A stretch of 64,000 nucleotides of DNA. Origin: Nitrospirota bacterium (GTDB taxonomy: Bacteria > Nitrospirota > 9FT-COMBO-42-15 > HDB-SIOI813). Shown one piece after another: positions 1 through 6,744 of the stretch. Made by a program: the position numbers and the translations under genes. The notes under the pieces were generated by a model. The model was given only the letters and a program-made list of their open reading frames with translations. It was not told the origin of the DNA and ran no database searches. The first letter of the stretch is position 1. Every line of letters begins with the position of its first letter. The stretch is from positions 17,021 through 81,020 of the forward strand of contig JADZCV010000023.1 in NCBI GenBank assembly GCA_020851375.1, given 5' to 3'.

Positions 1-1
1 A

Positions 2-262
2 AATGATGTTTTCAATAAGAGCAGGATTAACACGGTAGTCGTGTGTGCCCTTACCTCCAATCTTAAACTTGCAGAAGCCCCTGGCAATGTCTTGCTTAAG
101 AAGGGAGACGCCAATCTCCCAAAAGACAGTGTGGCCAATATATCCCAGGTTTTGACTGTAAATAAATCAGACCTCGGGGAAAAGATCGGCAGTTTATCTC
201 AGTCAAGGATCAGACAGATTGTTGAAGGGTTTAAACTCCTGTTGGAACCAAGGGAAATTTAG
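2..262 (+). CDS. PemK/MazF-type toxin, C-terminal part (5' end outside window)
   Basis: The reading frame is open from the first bases of the window, so the gene starts upstream; an internal GTG at 41 is not the real start. The visible 86 residues (NTVVVCALTSNLKLAEAPGN, then a central SVANISQV and a terminal REI segment) match the C-terminal half of the PemK/MazF mRNA interferase fold, a toxin that cleaves mRNA in the cytoplasm and is neutralised by a small antitoxin usually encoded just upstream. The antitoxin would lie outside the window. The residues in S-V-A-N-I-S-Q-V are typical of the strand and turn shared by this family. The gene is followed by a promoter at 289-317, so the downstream gene is not part of this operon. 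The family call is by sequence likeness only. Confidence 0.8.
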   Translation, partial: NDVFNKSRINTVVVCALTSNLKLAEAPGNVLLKKGDANLPKDSVANISQVLTVNKSDLGEKIGSLSQSRIRQIVEGFKLLLEPREI

Positions 263-288
263 AAAAGGGAAATAAATTAATAAATTTC

Positions 289-317
289 TTGACACAAAAA
301 CATTCGTCTGGTATTTT
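289..317 (+). promoter_or_regulatory. Sigma-70 promoter for the HMA protein gene
   Basis: TTGACA at 289-294 and TATTTT at 312-317 with a 17-bp spacer. Transcription should start near 324 and pass through a 160-nt leader before the GTG start at 487. Confidence 0.6.
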
Positions 318-399
318 GAATTCAATAAATGGAGGAATGGATCCTCCTGGCAGTTGGTTTACAATAAATAATTTAAGAAATTTACATTACAGGGCCACG

Positions 400-446
400 A
401 AGGCCTCTACTCTGCAGGGAGCGGGGAGCACTTCGCGGCCTTTTTT
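400..446 (+). promoter_or_regulatory. Possible attenuator hairpin in the leader of the HMA gene
   Basis: AAGGCC (400-405) can pair with GGCCTT (437-442), followed by a T run at 441-446, which is terminator-like. A competing pairing, CGAAG (398-402) with CTTCG (431-435), shares the same 5' bases, so two exclusive folds are possible. It lies between a promoter and the start codon of a metal-binding protein. The loop is long (about 31 nt) and I recognise no known riboswitch class. Confidence 0.35.
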
Positions 447-486
447 ATTAACCGGCGTTAGCTGTACAACATTGAAGAGGATTAAC

Positions 487-807
487 GTGGTAAAGAATGT
501 GACATTAAAGGTTTCAAATCTGTCGTGCAAACATTGCACGGAGGCTGTAAACAATACCATTAAGGGACTCCCCGGCATCATCTCCATCTCCATCCAGGCC
601 GGAACCGATCCGTCTGACGTATACATCTCTTACGAAACAAAGAATGTAAGTTTTGAGAAGATCAGGGGGGCAATCGTTGAGCTGGGTTATCCTGTCAATG
701 GATACATTATCCATGAACATGACCATTCTCATGGACATGTAATGCACAATCATCCGCACAGACATGGGAATAAGAATAAGGAACACAGTCATTCTCATGA
801 TTCATAG
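487..807 (+). CDS. HMA-domain metallochaperone with histidine-rich tail
   Basis: A 106-residue protein. The start is GTG at 487 because AGAGG (476-480) lies six bases upstream and the HMA fold begins immediately; the longer frame from 289 would run through the promoter and leader. Residues 1-70 form a heavy-metal-associated domain of beta-alpha-beta-beta-alpha-beta type with the metal site S-C-K-H-C, which binds Cu(I) or similar soft ions through the two cysteines. Residues 75-106 are a tail of repeated His pairs (HEHDHSHGH, HNHPHRHG, HSHSHD), a classical Ni/Zn/Co-binding stretch. Such proteins buffer metal or pass it to a P-type ATPase; no transporter is seen in the window. A long untranslated leader with a possible attenuator precedes it. 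The metal specificity is not visible from sequence. Confidence 0.85.
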   Translation: MVKNVTLKVSNLSCKHCTEAVNNTIKGLPGIISISIQAGTDPSDVYISYETKNVSFEKIRGAIVELGYPVNGYIIHEHDHSHGHVMHNHPHRHGNKNKEHSHSHDS

Positions 808-835
808 AGGCCAAAGCCACTCCTGACTTTTCTGT

Positions 836-863
836 TTGCAATTACCCTGCAGACATATATAAT
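836..863 (+). promoter_or_regulatory. Sigma-70 promoter for the P5C-reductase-like gene
   Basis: TTGCAA (836-841) and TATAAT (858-863), 16-bp spacer. The expected start point is near 870, only about six bases before the ATG at 877, and there is no Shine-Dalgarno sequence, so the mRNA may be almost leaderless. Confidence 0.5.
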
Positions 864-876
864 AACGTAAGACTTT

Positions 877-1677
877 ATGCTTAAAGATAAACGCTGGGCC
901 ATAATAGGCACAGGCAATATAGGAACACTATTATGCAAACGGCTCCTGTCAGCAGGCGTCCGGCCTAACCATTTAGCTGTCTATGATATTACTCCCGGCA
1001 GCACAGACTATTTAGTCAGAGAGACCAGTGTTAAGACTCTATCTTTAAACAGAGAGTCATTTCAGGACATTGACGTTATCCTGATTGCCACTCCACCCAA
1101 AGCAGTTAAGGGATTCCTTTCTCAGACAGCAGAATGGCTGCATCCCAATCATCTAATAATATCATTTGCAAATGCCGTCTCTTTGAATAGGCTGGAGACA
1201 TTGACGCCAGAGGGCGTCGGTATTATACGGGTGAACCCGAATATCCCATCCCTGATCGGGGAAGGGATTAACCCTGTAGTCTATGGTCGCCATGTTACAG
1301 TTGAGGCAAAACAATTAGTGGAAGAGCTGCTCGGAATTCTCGGCAAGACCATTTCTGTCCGTGATGATCAGATGAACTGGCTTGTCGGTCTGACAGGGGC
1401 ATCCATGCGTTCAATTCTTCCTGTGCTTGAGGGACTGATTAAAGCCGGCACTGAGGCTGGCCTTTCATCTGAGGAGGCGAGAGCGGTCGCAGCTCAGGTA
1501 CTTGTTGGAACAGCTGATCTTGTGTTGCAGACAGGCCTGACGATTGACGAACTTAAAGCAATGACCCCATTGGTAACCGTTGATGAAAATGCACTATCCA
1601 ATATGATATTCAATGCGGCAAGGAGAGCAAAAGAGAAGATGGATATTATACAAAGCGAGGAGGAAGTTAATGGATGA
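877..1677 (+). CDS. Pyrroline-5-carboxylate reductase-like NAD(P)-binding dehydrogenase
   Basis: A 266-residue protein with an N-terminal Rossmann fold: the dinucleotide loop G-T-G-N-I-G is at residues 11-16, followed by the sequence order of the ProC/F420-dependent oxidoreductase superfamily (IATPPKAV, then RVNPNIPSLIGEG, which corresponds to the R-x-M-P-N-x-P motif of P5C reductase). ProC catalyses the last step of proline synthesis. The C-terminal helical dimerisation domain is present, but the S-P-G-G-T-T-like substrate motif expected near residue 230 reads TPLVTVDENA, so the substrate may differ from P5C. For that reason I give no gene symbol. Its end overlaps the next gene by 8 bp (ATG at 1670), pointing to co-translation with a periplasmic protein of unknown role. 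Confidence 0.75.
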   Translation: MLKDKRWAIIGTGNIGTLLCKRLLSAGVRPNHLAVYDITPGSTDYLVRETSVKTLSLNRESFQDIDVILIATPPKAVKGFLSQTAEWLHPNHLIISFANAVSLNRLETLTPEGVGIIRVNPNIPSLIGEGINPVVYGRHVTVEAKQLVEELLGILGKTISVRDDQMNWLVGLTGASMRSILPVLEGLIKAGTEAGLSSEEARAVAAQVLVGTADLVLQTGLTIDELKAMTPLVTVDENALSNMIFNAARRAKEKMDIIQSEEEVNG

Positions 1678-2125
1678 GGAACAGAACGGGCAATCATTTA
1701 AGACACTAATAGTCATGCTTCTCATCTTTCTTTCAGGTATGACGGCAACCGTATCCCTTGCAGGTTCACCTGAACCGGAGGCAGCAGCCAGGGCACTTAA
1801 GAGAGCAGAGAAAACCTGTAAACAGTTGGAAGTGGATCATGAAAAAATGAAAGGGGAGCATCAGCTGATGTTCAAGGCATGGCAGGAGAAGTCCAGCCCA
1901 TTGCTTACTGAAGATGAAAAAGTGTTTGCCGAGTGCAGGACGACCTTCTCTGCACTCAAAGAGATAACAGAACAAATTTCTACGGCCGTTTCTGATGATC
2001 CGGCTAACGAAAAACTGATTAATGATTATGAAAAGATGCAGAGTATCATGGAAGACATTTCCGTCCGGCATAAAACATTAAGGGAAAAACATGAAAGGCT
2101 ATTTCATGAAATGATGGGGCATTGA
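1670..2125 (+). CDS. Exported alpha-helical (coiled-coil) protein of unknown function
   Basis: A 151-residue protein; ATG at 1670 is chosen because GAGGAAG precedes it by a few bases and a signal-like segment (LIVMLLIFLSGMTATVSLAG) follows at residues 12-31. The rest is almost all charged helix with heptad-like spacing, suggesting a coiled coil in the periplasm, and contains one Cys pair (C48 in EKTCKQ and one in AECRTT) that could form a disulfide. It overlaps the reductase-like gene by 8 bp. I do not recognise the family. Confidence 0.75.
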   Translation: MDEEQNGQSFKTLIVMLLIFLSGMTATVSLAGSPEPEAAARALKRAEKTCKQLEVDHEKMKGEHQLMFKAWQEKSSPLLTEDEKVFAECRTTFSALKEITEQISTAVSDDPANEKLINDYEKMQSIMEDISVRHKTLREKHERLFHEMMGH

Positions 2126-2248
2126 CCGTCTCCCTTATAACCTCCAGATAAGGTCATCCGTATATTTATGACGATTTTTTTATTGACGACTGTCATCCAG
2201 GGGAATAGAATATTCTCATCAGTAAGTTTCAGGAAGGGGGGTGGGAAC

Positions 2249-2356
2249 ATGTGTCAGTCATGTGGTTGTTCACCCTGTAAGGTCTGCGGACGTGACATCA
2301 AGAATGGTGTCTGTTCCGGATGCGGAAAGAAATCATCAGAGTGTAAGTGCAAGTAG
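2249..2356 (+). CDS. Very small Cys-rich protein (zinc-ribbon-like)
   Basis: A 35-residue protein starting at ATG 2249, preceded by a strong GGAAGGGGGG purine tract. It has nine cysteines arranged as C-x-x-C-x-C and C-K-V-C-G, then C-S-G-C-G and C-K-C, enough for one or two zinc (or iron-sulfur) sites. A longer frame from 2168 adds a non-Cys N-terminus with no ribosome-binding site and is less likely. The 3' end overlaps the convergent gene at 2298-2663 on the other strand, so only one of the two ends may be fully real. Function unknown. Confidence 0.65.
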   Translation: MCQSCGCSPCKVCGRDIKNGVCSGCGKKSSECKCK

Positions 2357-2663
2357 GGTACTGAATACCGGATATACCCTCCAGCGGATTATTGAAAGCG
2401 GTTTCGGGGAGTTTGAGAGAGGGTGTTTCTTCGGAGTTGTGGACGAAATATGCAGTTGCAACAGAGTGTTTCAGAAGCCTCGGATCAAATTCGATCAGCC
2501 ATCCCTTGTCCCCCAGCATGCAGGCATCATTCTTCTTAATTCCCCGGCTGCATCGGGGGCAGTAGATGTGAAGGACAATTTCTTTAACAAGCCCCCGATC
2601 CAATAAAACCAGTGATATATTGTGCTCCCAGCATTCACAGTCCCTGTTTAATATCTCTGGCAT
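2298..2663 (-). CDS. Small unknown protein with CPxC motif, coupled to the ankyrin gene
   Basis: A 121-residue frame whose ATG (2663) lies two bases after the stop of the ankyrin gene; the Shine-Dalgarno GGGAGG lies inside the last ankyrin codons, a clear translational-coupling arrangement. Residues 1-65 look protein-like (E-C-W-E-H, then I-Y-C-P-R-C-S-R-G-I-K-K-N-D), with two cysteine pairs that could bind zinc. The last 40 residues run antisense across the small Cys-rich gene and look less constrained, so the ancestral end may have been earlier. I do not recognise the family. Confidence 0.55.
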   Translation of the reverse strand: MPEILNRDCECWEHNISLVLLDRGLVKEIVLHIYCPRCSRGIKKNDACMLGDKGWLIEFDPRLLKHSVATAYFVHNSEETPSLKLPETAFNNPLEGISGIQYPTCTYTLMISFRIRNRHHS

Positions 2664-2665
2664 AG

Positions 2666-4546
2666 TTACCTCCCATAACCGTAAGTCAGCAGATTAGCAA
2701 TTTCAGCATTACCGTTCATGGCCGCTAACCTCGAGGCTGTCAACCCATCCATTGTTTTTACATTCTGATTAGCGCCCCTTTCCAATAAGGTCAGCACAAT
2801 TTCAGCACGGCCTTTTCCTGCCGCTGCCATTAATGCAGTCATACCAGACTCTGTTTTCGCATTTACATTAGCGCCATACTCCAGCAAGATACTCACAAGG
2901 TCGGCATGGCCTTCTTCTGCAGCGATGATCAGGGGAGTCAATCCTTCTCGTGTAGTGATATTCACATCAGCCCCGTTGTTTAACAAGACCGTCATGGTTT
3001 CTGCGCTACCCTGTCCTGCTGCAAGACTTATAGCCGTTAAACCATCTGCTGTCTCTGCATGGATGTCAGCGCCCCTTGCTAATAAGTCTTTCTCAATACC
3101 GGCATGTCCTCTCATTGCAGCGAATATCAGGGCAGTCATGCCATAATTTGTTTTTGCATTCACCCCGGCCCCGGTTGTCAGTAAGGCACTTACTGTATCC
3201 TCCTTTCCGGACCATGCAGCAGCCATGAGGGCGGTCTGGCCTGACTTATCCTGACTTTCCACTTTAGCTCCCCTGGACAGCAGGGTTTTTACAATGTCTG
3301 TATGGCCCCGCTTCGAAGCAAATATCAGGGCTGTTTGACCGGATCCATCCTGTGCATCCACATGAGCATTTCCGGCTAACAAAACCAGGACGATATCAAA
3401 ATAACCATTCCTGGCCGCTATCATCAGTGCCGTTTCTCCATCTGTCGTCTCCATATTGGGATTCGCATTGTATTTCAGTAAGACATTCACAACATCCCTG
3501 TGACCCTCCCCTGCAGCAATCATCAGGGCAGTCGTCCCATCGTCTGTAACAGTATTTGGGCTAGCGCCGTAGTCTGCCAGGGCCTGGACAATACCCGAAT
3601 GCCCGAGACCCGCTGCAACGATCAGGGCCTCCTCCTGTGCAGGAAGGTCTACCCCTTTCTTCAATAGGGCTTCCACAATGCCCGTCTGATTATCCATGGC
3701 CGCAATGGTCAGTACCGGCATACCATACTCTGCCTTTGTGCCGGTCGGAGCGCCATAGTCCAGCAGGGCTTTTACAATATCCGTCAGATTGTTTTCCACA
3801 GCGTATAAGAGCGCCGTTTTTCCAGAAGGATTCATTGCATTCACGTCCGCGCCCCCGGCTAACAAGACTTGCACAGCGCCGGTACGGCCTTCCTTTGCAG
3901 CAAGCAGCAATGATGTCTGGCCTAACTTGTTTCTGGCATTAAGATCAGCACCATTATCAAGCAAGGTCTGTGTTATTCCGGCATGGCCTTCCCTTGCCGC
4001 TATTTGCAGTGCAGTCTGTCCATACTTGTCTTTGCAATTCACATCAGCGCCGTTGGATACCAGATTTTCCACAATCTCGGAAAAACCCCTTTCTGCTGCA
4101 ACCAGCAATGCTGCATTTTTTTCATCCTGATCCATCACTTCAGGCAGAAGGGCCTGCACAATATCCGTGTGACCATGCACAGCCGCCAGTATGAGCGCTG
4201 TAATTCCATCCCTGTTTTGCAACTCTGCGTCAGCGCCTCTTTTAAGCAATGCCTGTGCAATCTCCGTGTAACCGAACCTTGCGGCAAGCATAAGGGCTGT
4301 TGTGCCTTCCTCATGTTTCGCATTCGGGTTCATCCCGGCATCCAGGAATAATCTTGCCGAGACATTGTCCCCGGCCTTGATGCTGGACAGAAAGGCAGGC
4401 TCGCTGAGGTAATTACCGATGCCACTCTCTCTTAACATGGCAACCGCCTCATCAGGGCTATATCCATATGCCATTGACGAAAGCAGCAGGACAATGGAAA
4501 AGAACAGCACGTACAGATGTGTTCTTTTATGAGTGTAGATTTTCAT
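2666..4546 (-). CDS. Secreted ankyrin-repeat protein (about 17 repeats)
   Basis: A 626-residue protein. The start ATG at 4546 (MKIYTHKRTHLY) is chosen because AAAGGGGGGAATGA lies directly upstream; the frame can open 13 codons earlier. Residues 8-28 are a signal peptide ending in A-Y-G. From about residue 60 there are about 17 consecutive 33-residue ankyrin units of the form D-G-x-T-A-L-M-x-A-A-x-x-G-H, with one divergent unit (EKNAALLVAAERG) and one short one (AQEEALIVAAGLG). Ankyrin solenoids bind partner proteins; an exported one of this size acts in the periplasm or outside the cell. It is the penultimate gene of the envelope cluster that starts at 15.8 kb and is coupled to the small gene downstream. 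The partner is unknown. Confidence 0.9.
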   Translation of the reverse strand: MKIYTHKRTHLYVLFFSIVLLLSSMAYGYSPDEAVAMLRESGIGNYLSEPAFLSSIKAGDNVSARLFLDAGMNPNAKHEEGTTALMLAARFGYTEIAQALLKRGADAELQNRDGITALILAAVHGHTDIVQALLPEVMDQDEKNAALLVAAERGFSEIVENLVSNGADVNCKDKYGQTALQIAAREGHAGITQTLLDNGADLNARNKLGQTSLLLAAKEGRTGAVQVLLAGGADVNAMNPSGKTALLYAVENNLTDIVKALLDYGAPTGTKAEYGMPVLTIAAMDNQTGIVEALLKKGVDLPAQEEALIVAAGLGHSGIVQALADYGASPNTVTDDGTTALMIAAGEGHRDVVNVLLKYNANPNMETTDGETALMIAARNGYFDIVLVLLAGNAHVDAQDGSGQTALIFASKRGHTDIVKTLLSRGAKVESQDKSGQTALMAAAWSGKEDTVSALLTTGAGVNAKTNYGMTALIFAAMRGHAGIEKDLLARGADIHAETADGLTAISLAAGQGSAETMTVLLNNGADVNITTREGLTPLIIAAEEGHADLVSILLEYGANVNAKTESGMTALMAAAGKGRAEIVLTLLERGANQNVKTMDGLTASRLAAMNGNAEIANLLTYGYGR

Positions 4547-4796
4547 TTCATTCCCCCCTTTGTTTGTTGTTAACATTTGCTCCATGATAACCCCTTAGTG
4601 CATAGGGCATACCAATGAAGTCTTCAGTGTTTCAAAACAACTTTAGCTGGAGTAATTACTGTTTGTTTAACAATGGGTTATATATGATTTCACTTTTCAG
4701 AAGATCTTAATGAGAGATGAAAAACAGGGTAGATTTTTCGAGCCGGATGTTATTTAAAGAGATAACATGACTATCCTCAAAGATACATCGAACTCT

Positions 4797-5315
4797 TCAA
4801 TGTGGGTCCAAATTTCTGCGAATATGAGGAGTTTCTATATTCAGAAGCTTTATGACAACGGTTTTCACATCTTCACGAAGAGGCAGTCGGGAAGCCTCTC
4901 TCAGGGTCCTTCTGGCATCTGCTCCGCCAATTGCGGAGAGGGCTTGTGCCGAGCGGATTTGATATAGGGCTTTGTAATTTTCCACGTACGTTCTGACATA
5001 ATCCTTTTTACTGATTTCGAACGTCAAGGCATGTGAATTTCCATATGCTTTAACTTGTTCATACCTTTTGGTGAGATGCTCTTTCTGTTTTTCCAGGTTC
5101 GGAGGAGCGGGGCCATTACGAAGATATGCAGCAAGTATGGGCACTGCAGTTTCCCCAAGCCTTTTAACAGCCTCAAGTTCGCCCTCTGTACATTCCTCGC
5201 ATTCAAGCAAACTAATTATTGCGCGACTCGCCTCGGAATCCTGGGCATAGGTTAGCTCTGTATGATTCAATGCCACAAAACAATAGACTAAGATGGTCAT
5301 TAATATTATTTTCAT
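4797..5315 (-). CDS. Exported HEAT-repeat-like protein of unknown function
   Basis: A 172-residue protein with an N-terminal signal peptide (residues 1-24, ending T-Y-A). The mature part is helical, and two stretches (EAVKRLGETAVPILAAYLRN and RSAQALSAIGGADARRTLRE) have the helix-turn-helix pattern of HEAT/PBS-lyase repeats, which usually serve in protein binding. It lies 28 bp after the metzincin-like lipoprotein gene in the same direction and 250 bp before the ankyrin gene. A 250-bp gap follows (4547-4796) in which I see only a weak inverted repeat (GTTAT/ATAAC, near 4750-4768). Confidence 0.75.
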   Translation of the reverse strand: MKIILMTILVYCFVALNHTELTYAQDSEASRAIISLLECEECTEGELEAVKRLGETAVPILAAYLRNGPAPPNLEKQKEHLTKRYEQVKAYGNSHALTFEISKKDYVRTYVENYKALYQIRSAQALSAIGGADARRTLREASRLPLREDVKTVVIKLLNIETPHIRRNLDPH

Positions 5316-5343
5316 AAATTTCCTGCTGCATCTCGGGCCTCAT

Positions 5344-6267
5344 TCAATAATCTGTTGCCAGGGCCGGACAATATGGATCTGGTGTTCCGTCGCCGCAGTT
5401 ACGCGTTGTTCCGTTGCGGGTCCCATTTGTATTCAGTGCGGATGCATTATTGACGTTACATCTGAAACACTGCCCCTCTGTAATACTGTCTCTTCCTGTA
5501 CCCCCCGACCACATTAGATTTGTGTCAGGGATATTATTCACATAATTTGAGTGGCCCAATGAAAAGGCATGTCCGATTTCGTGAGCGAGCGTCCCGTCAT
5601 CCGAAGTGTTGCTGATAATGATGGTGTTGTTTCCACAATAAAATCCTCTTGGACTATATGGCTGATTCCCGGGCCCGATGGTTTCCACATAATAAACATT
5701 CAATTGACCTGGAGTAAAACCTATTTGCGTCATATCACGGCAATCAGCATCCAGGAAATCAGCATACTGCAATCCGGTTTTATCATTAGGCTGACCATTT
5801 ATCTCGAAACCTATTCCGCAATTCATCGTATCGTAAAGCTGGTTGGCAAGCGCCACCTGACCTGCTGCAAGCCTGCTATTATCATTAAAGGGACCCTTTA
5901 TAATCCATAGAGTCATTTTTTCCTTTAAGATATCCGGAGTTAAATCCACCTGAATTTTATCGTTATTTTTCGTCCACGGGACGTTTTCGATCAAACGCAT
6001 GGGATCGCCCTGGGAAAAGACAACGAGTTCAGAATTACAACCACTACGTGTAGATATATTATCTTTCAAATCTATAACGCCAATGCCTTCTTTAAACGCA
6101 TCATCGAGACAGCCCGTTGCACCGTACCCGTCATATAAAACAACGGCCCTGTCACTTCCTGTGTTATTGTTGAGTTTAATCTTGTCACTGTCACTGCACG
6201 CTGAAAATAATAAAACAATTCCAAAGACAGATCCTGTGATAAGAAACACAAGCCTTTTCTGTTTCAT
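5344..6267 (-). CDS. Metzincin-like zinc metalloprotease lipoprotein
   Basis: A 307-residue protein. The N-terminus is a lipoprotein signal with lipobox L-F-S-A-C, so Cys24 should be acylated and the protein anchored in a membrane. Near residue 231 the zinc motif H-E-I-G-H-A-F-S-L-G-H (HExxHxxxxxH) is followed by a Met-turn candidate D-T-N-L-M-W, the hallmark pair of metzincins; the usual Gly after the second His is Ser here. Six or more cysteines in the mature protein suggest disulfides. It sits between a 97-residue secreted protein and a HEAT-like protein, all on the same strand. Substrate unknown. Confidence 0.82.
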   Translation of the reverse strand: MKQKRLVFLITGSVFGIVLLFSACSDSDKIKLNNNTGSDRAVVLYDGYGATGCLDDAFKEGIGVIDLKDNISTRSGCNSELVVFSQGDPMRLIENVPWTKNNDKIQVDLTPDILKEKMTLWIIKGPFNDNSRLAAGQVALANQLYDTMNCGIGFEINGQPNDKTGLQYADFLDADCRDMTQIGFTPGQLNVYYVETIGPGNQPYSPRGFYCGNNTIIISNTSDDGTLAHEIGHAFSLGHSNYVNNIPDTNLMWSGGTGRDSITEGQCFRCNVNNASALNTNGTRNGTTRNCGDGTPDPYCPALATDY

Positions 6268-6347
6268 AAATCACTTCATCCGGCACGGCGTTTGAAAAAG
6301 GAGATGGCGCTTCAGCCGCAAGCAGCCGAATGAAGCACCACAACAGG

Positions 6348-6641
6348 TTAACATGGCAAACAAAACCATTGAGTCCCCCATTTCCTTGGACAGCTCCCGG
6401 GGGGACAATCAGGTCCGTCACTCGGAGTGCCTGGGTTGTCAGGGAGTGGTTTCAATTCTCTACCCATATAATCCCGGACCTTTATGACCTCCCCTTTTCT
6501 GTCAAATTCTATGATGAGTTCGCTTTTTTTTACCTCTATTTTATTCTTTTCTATAGTCTTTTCCCCGGCAATAGAGAAATAAGCAATTCCGACAGCTAAA
6601 CCTGCACAAAGCAAGTAAATCACAATTTTATTGGCCTTCAT
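6348..6641 (-). CDS. Small secreted protein with Cys/Pro-rich C-terminus
   Basis: A 97-residue protein with GAGGTGATTT directly before the ATG at 6641. Residues 5-25 form a signal or membrane segment (IVIYLLCAGLAVGIAYFSIA). The middle is charged and strand-rich; the end is D-C-P-P-G-S-C-P-R-K-W then F-C-L-P-C, a compact four-cysteine tail that could bind metal or form disulfides. It lies between the FecR/TPR barrel gene and the metzincin-like lipoprotein gene. Family not recognised. Confidence 0.7.
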   Translation of the reverse strand: MKANKIVIYLLCAGLAVGIAYFSIAGEKTIEKNKIEVKKSELIIEFDRKGEVIKVRDYMGRELKPLPDNPGTPSDGPDCPPGSCPRKWGTQWFCLPC

Positions 6642-6744
6642 AAATCACCTCAATTTTGTTTAATGATACGGATTATTGCTTTAACACTGAAACATCATGA
6701 ATGGGGGGCTATCTGCCCTTATCGCATCACCCTCCTTTCTACTA

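Noticed and set aside
289..486. N-terminal extension of the HMA protein frame
   Set aside because: It would start inside the promoter -35 box and run through the attenuator; GTG 487 has a ribosome-binding site.
2241..2606. Plus-strand frame of 121 codons after the Cys-rich gene
   Set aside because: No ribosome-binding site, overlaps two better-supported genes, and its sequence is not protein-like.
4740..4775. Inverted repeat GTTAT/ATAAC as terminator of the HEAT-like gene
   Set aside because: Five-bp AT-rich stem with no T run after it.
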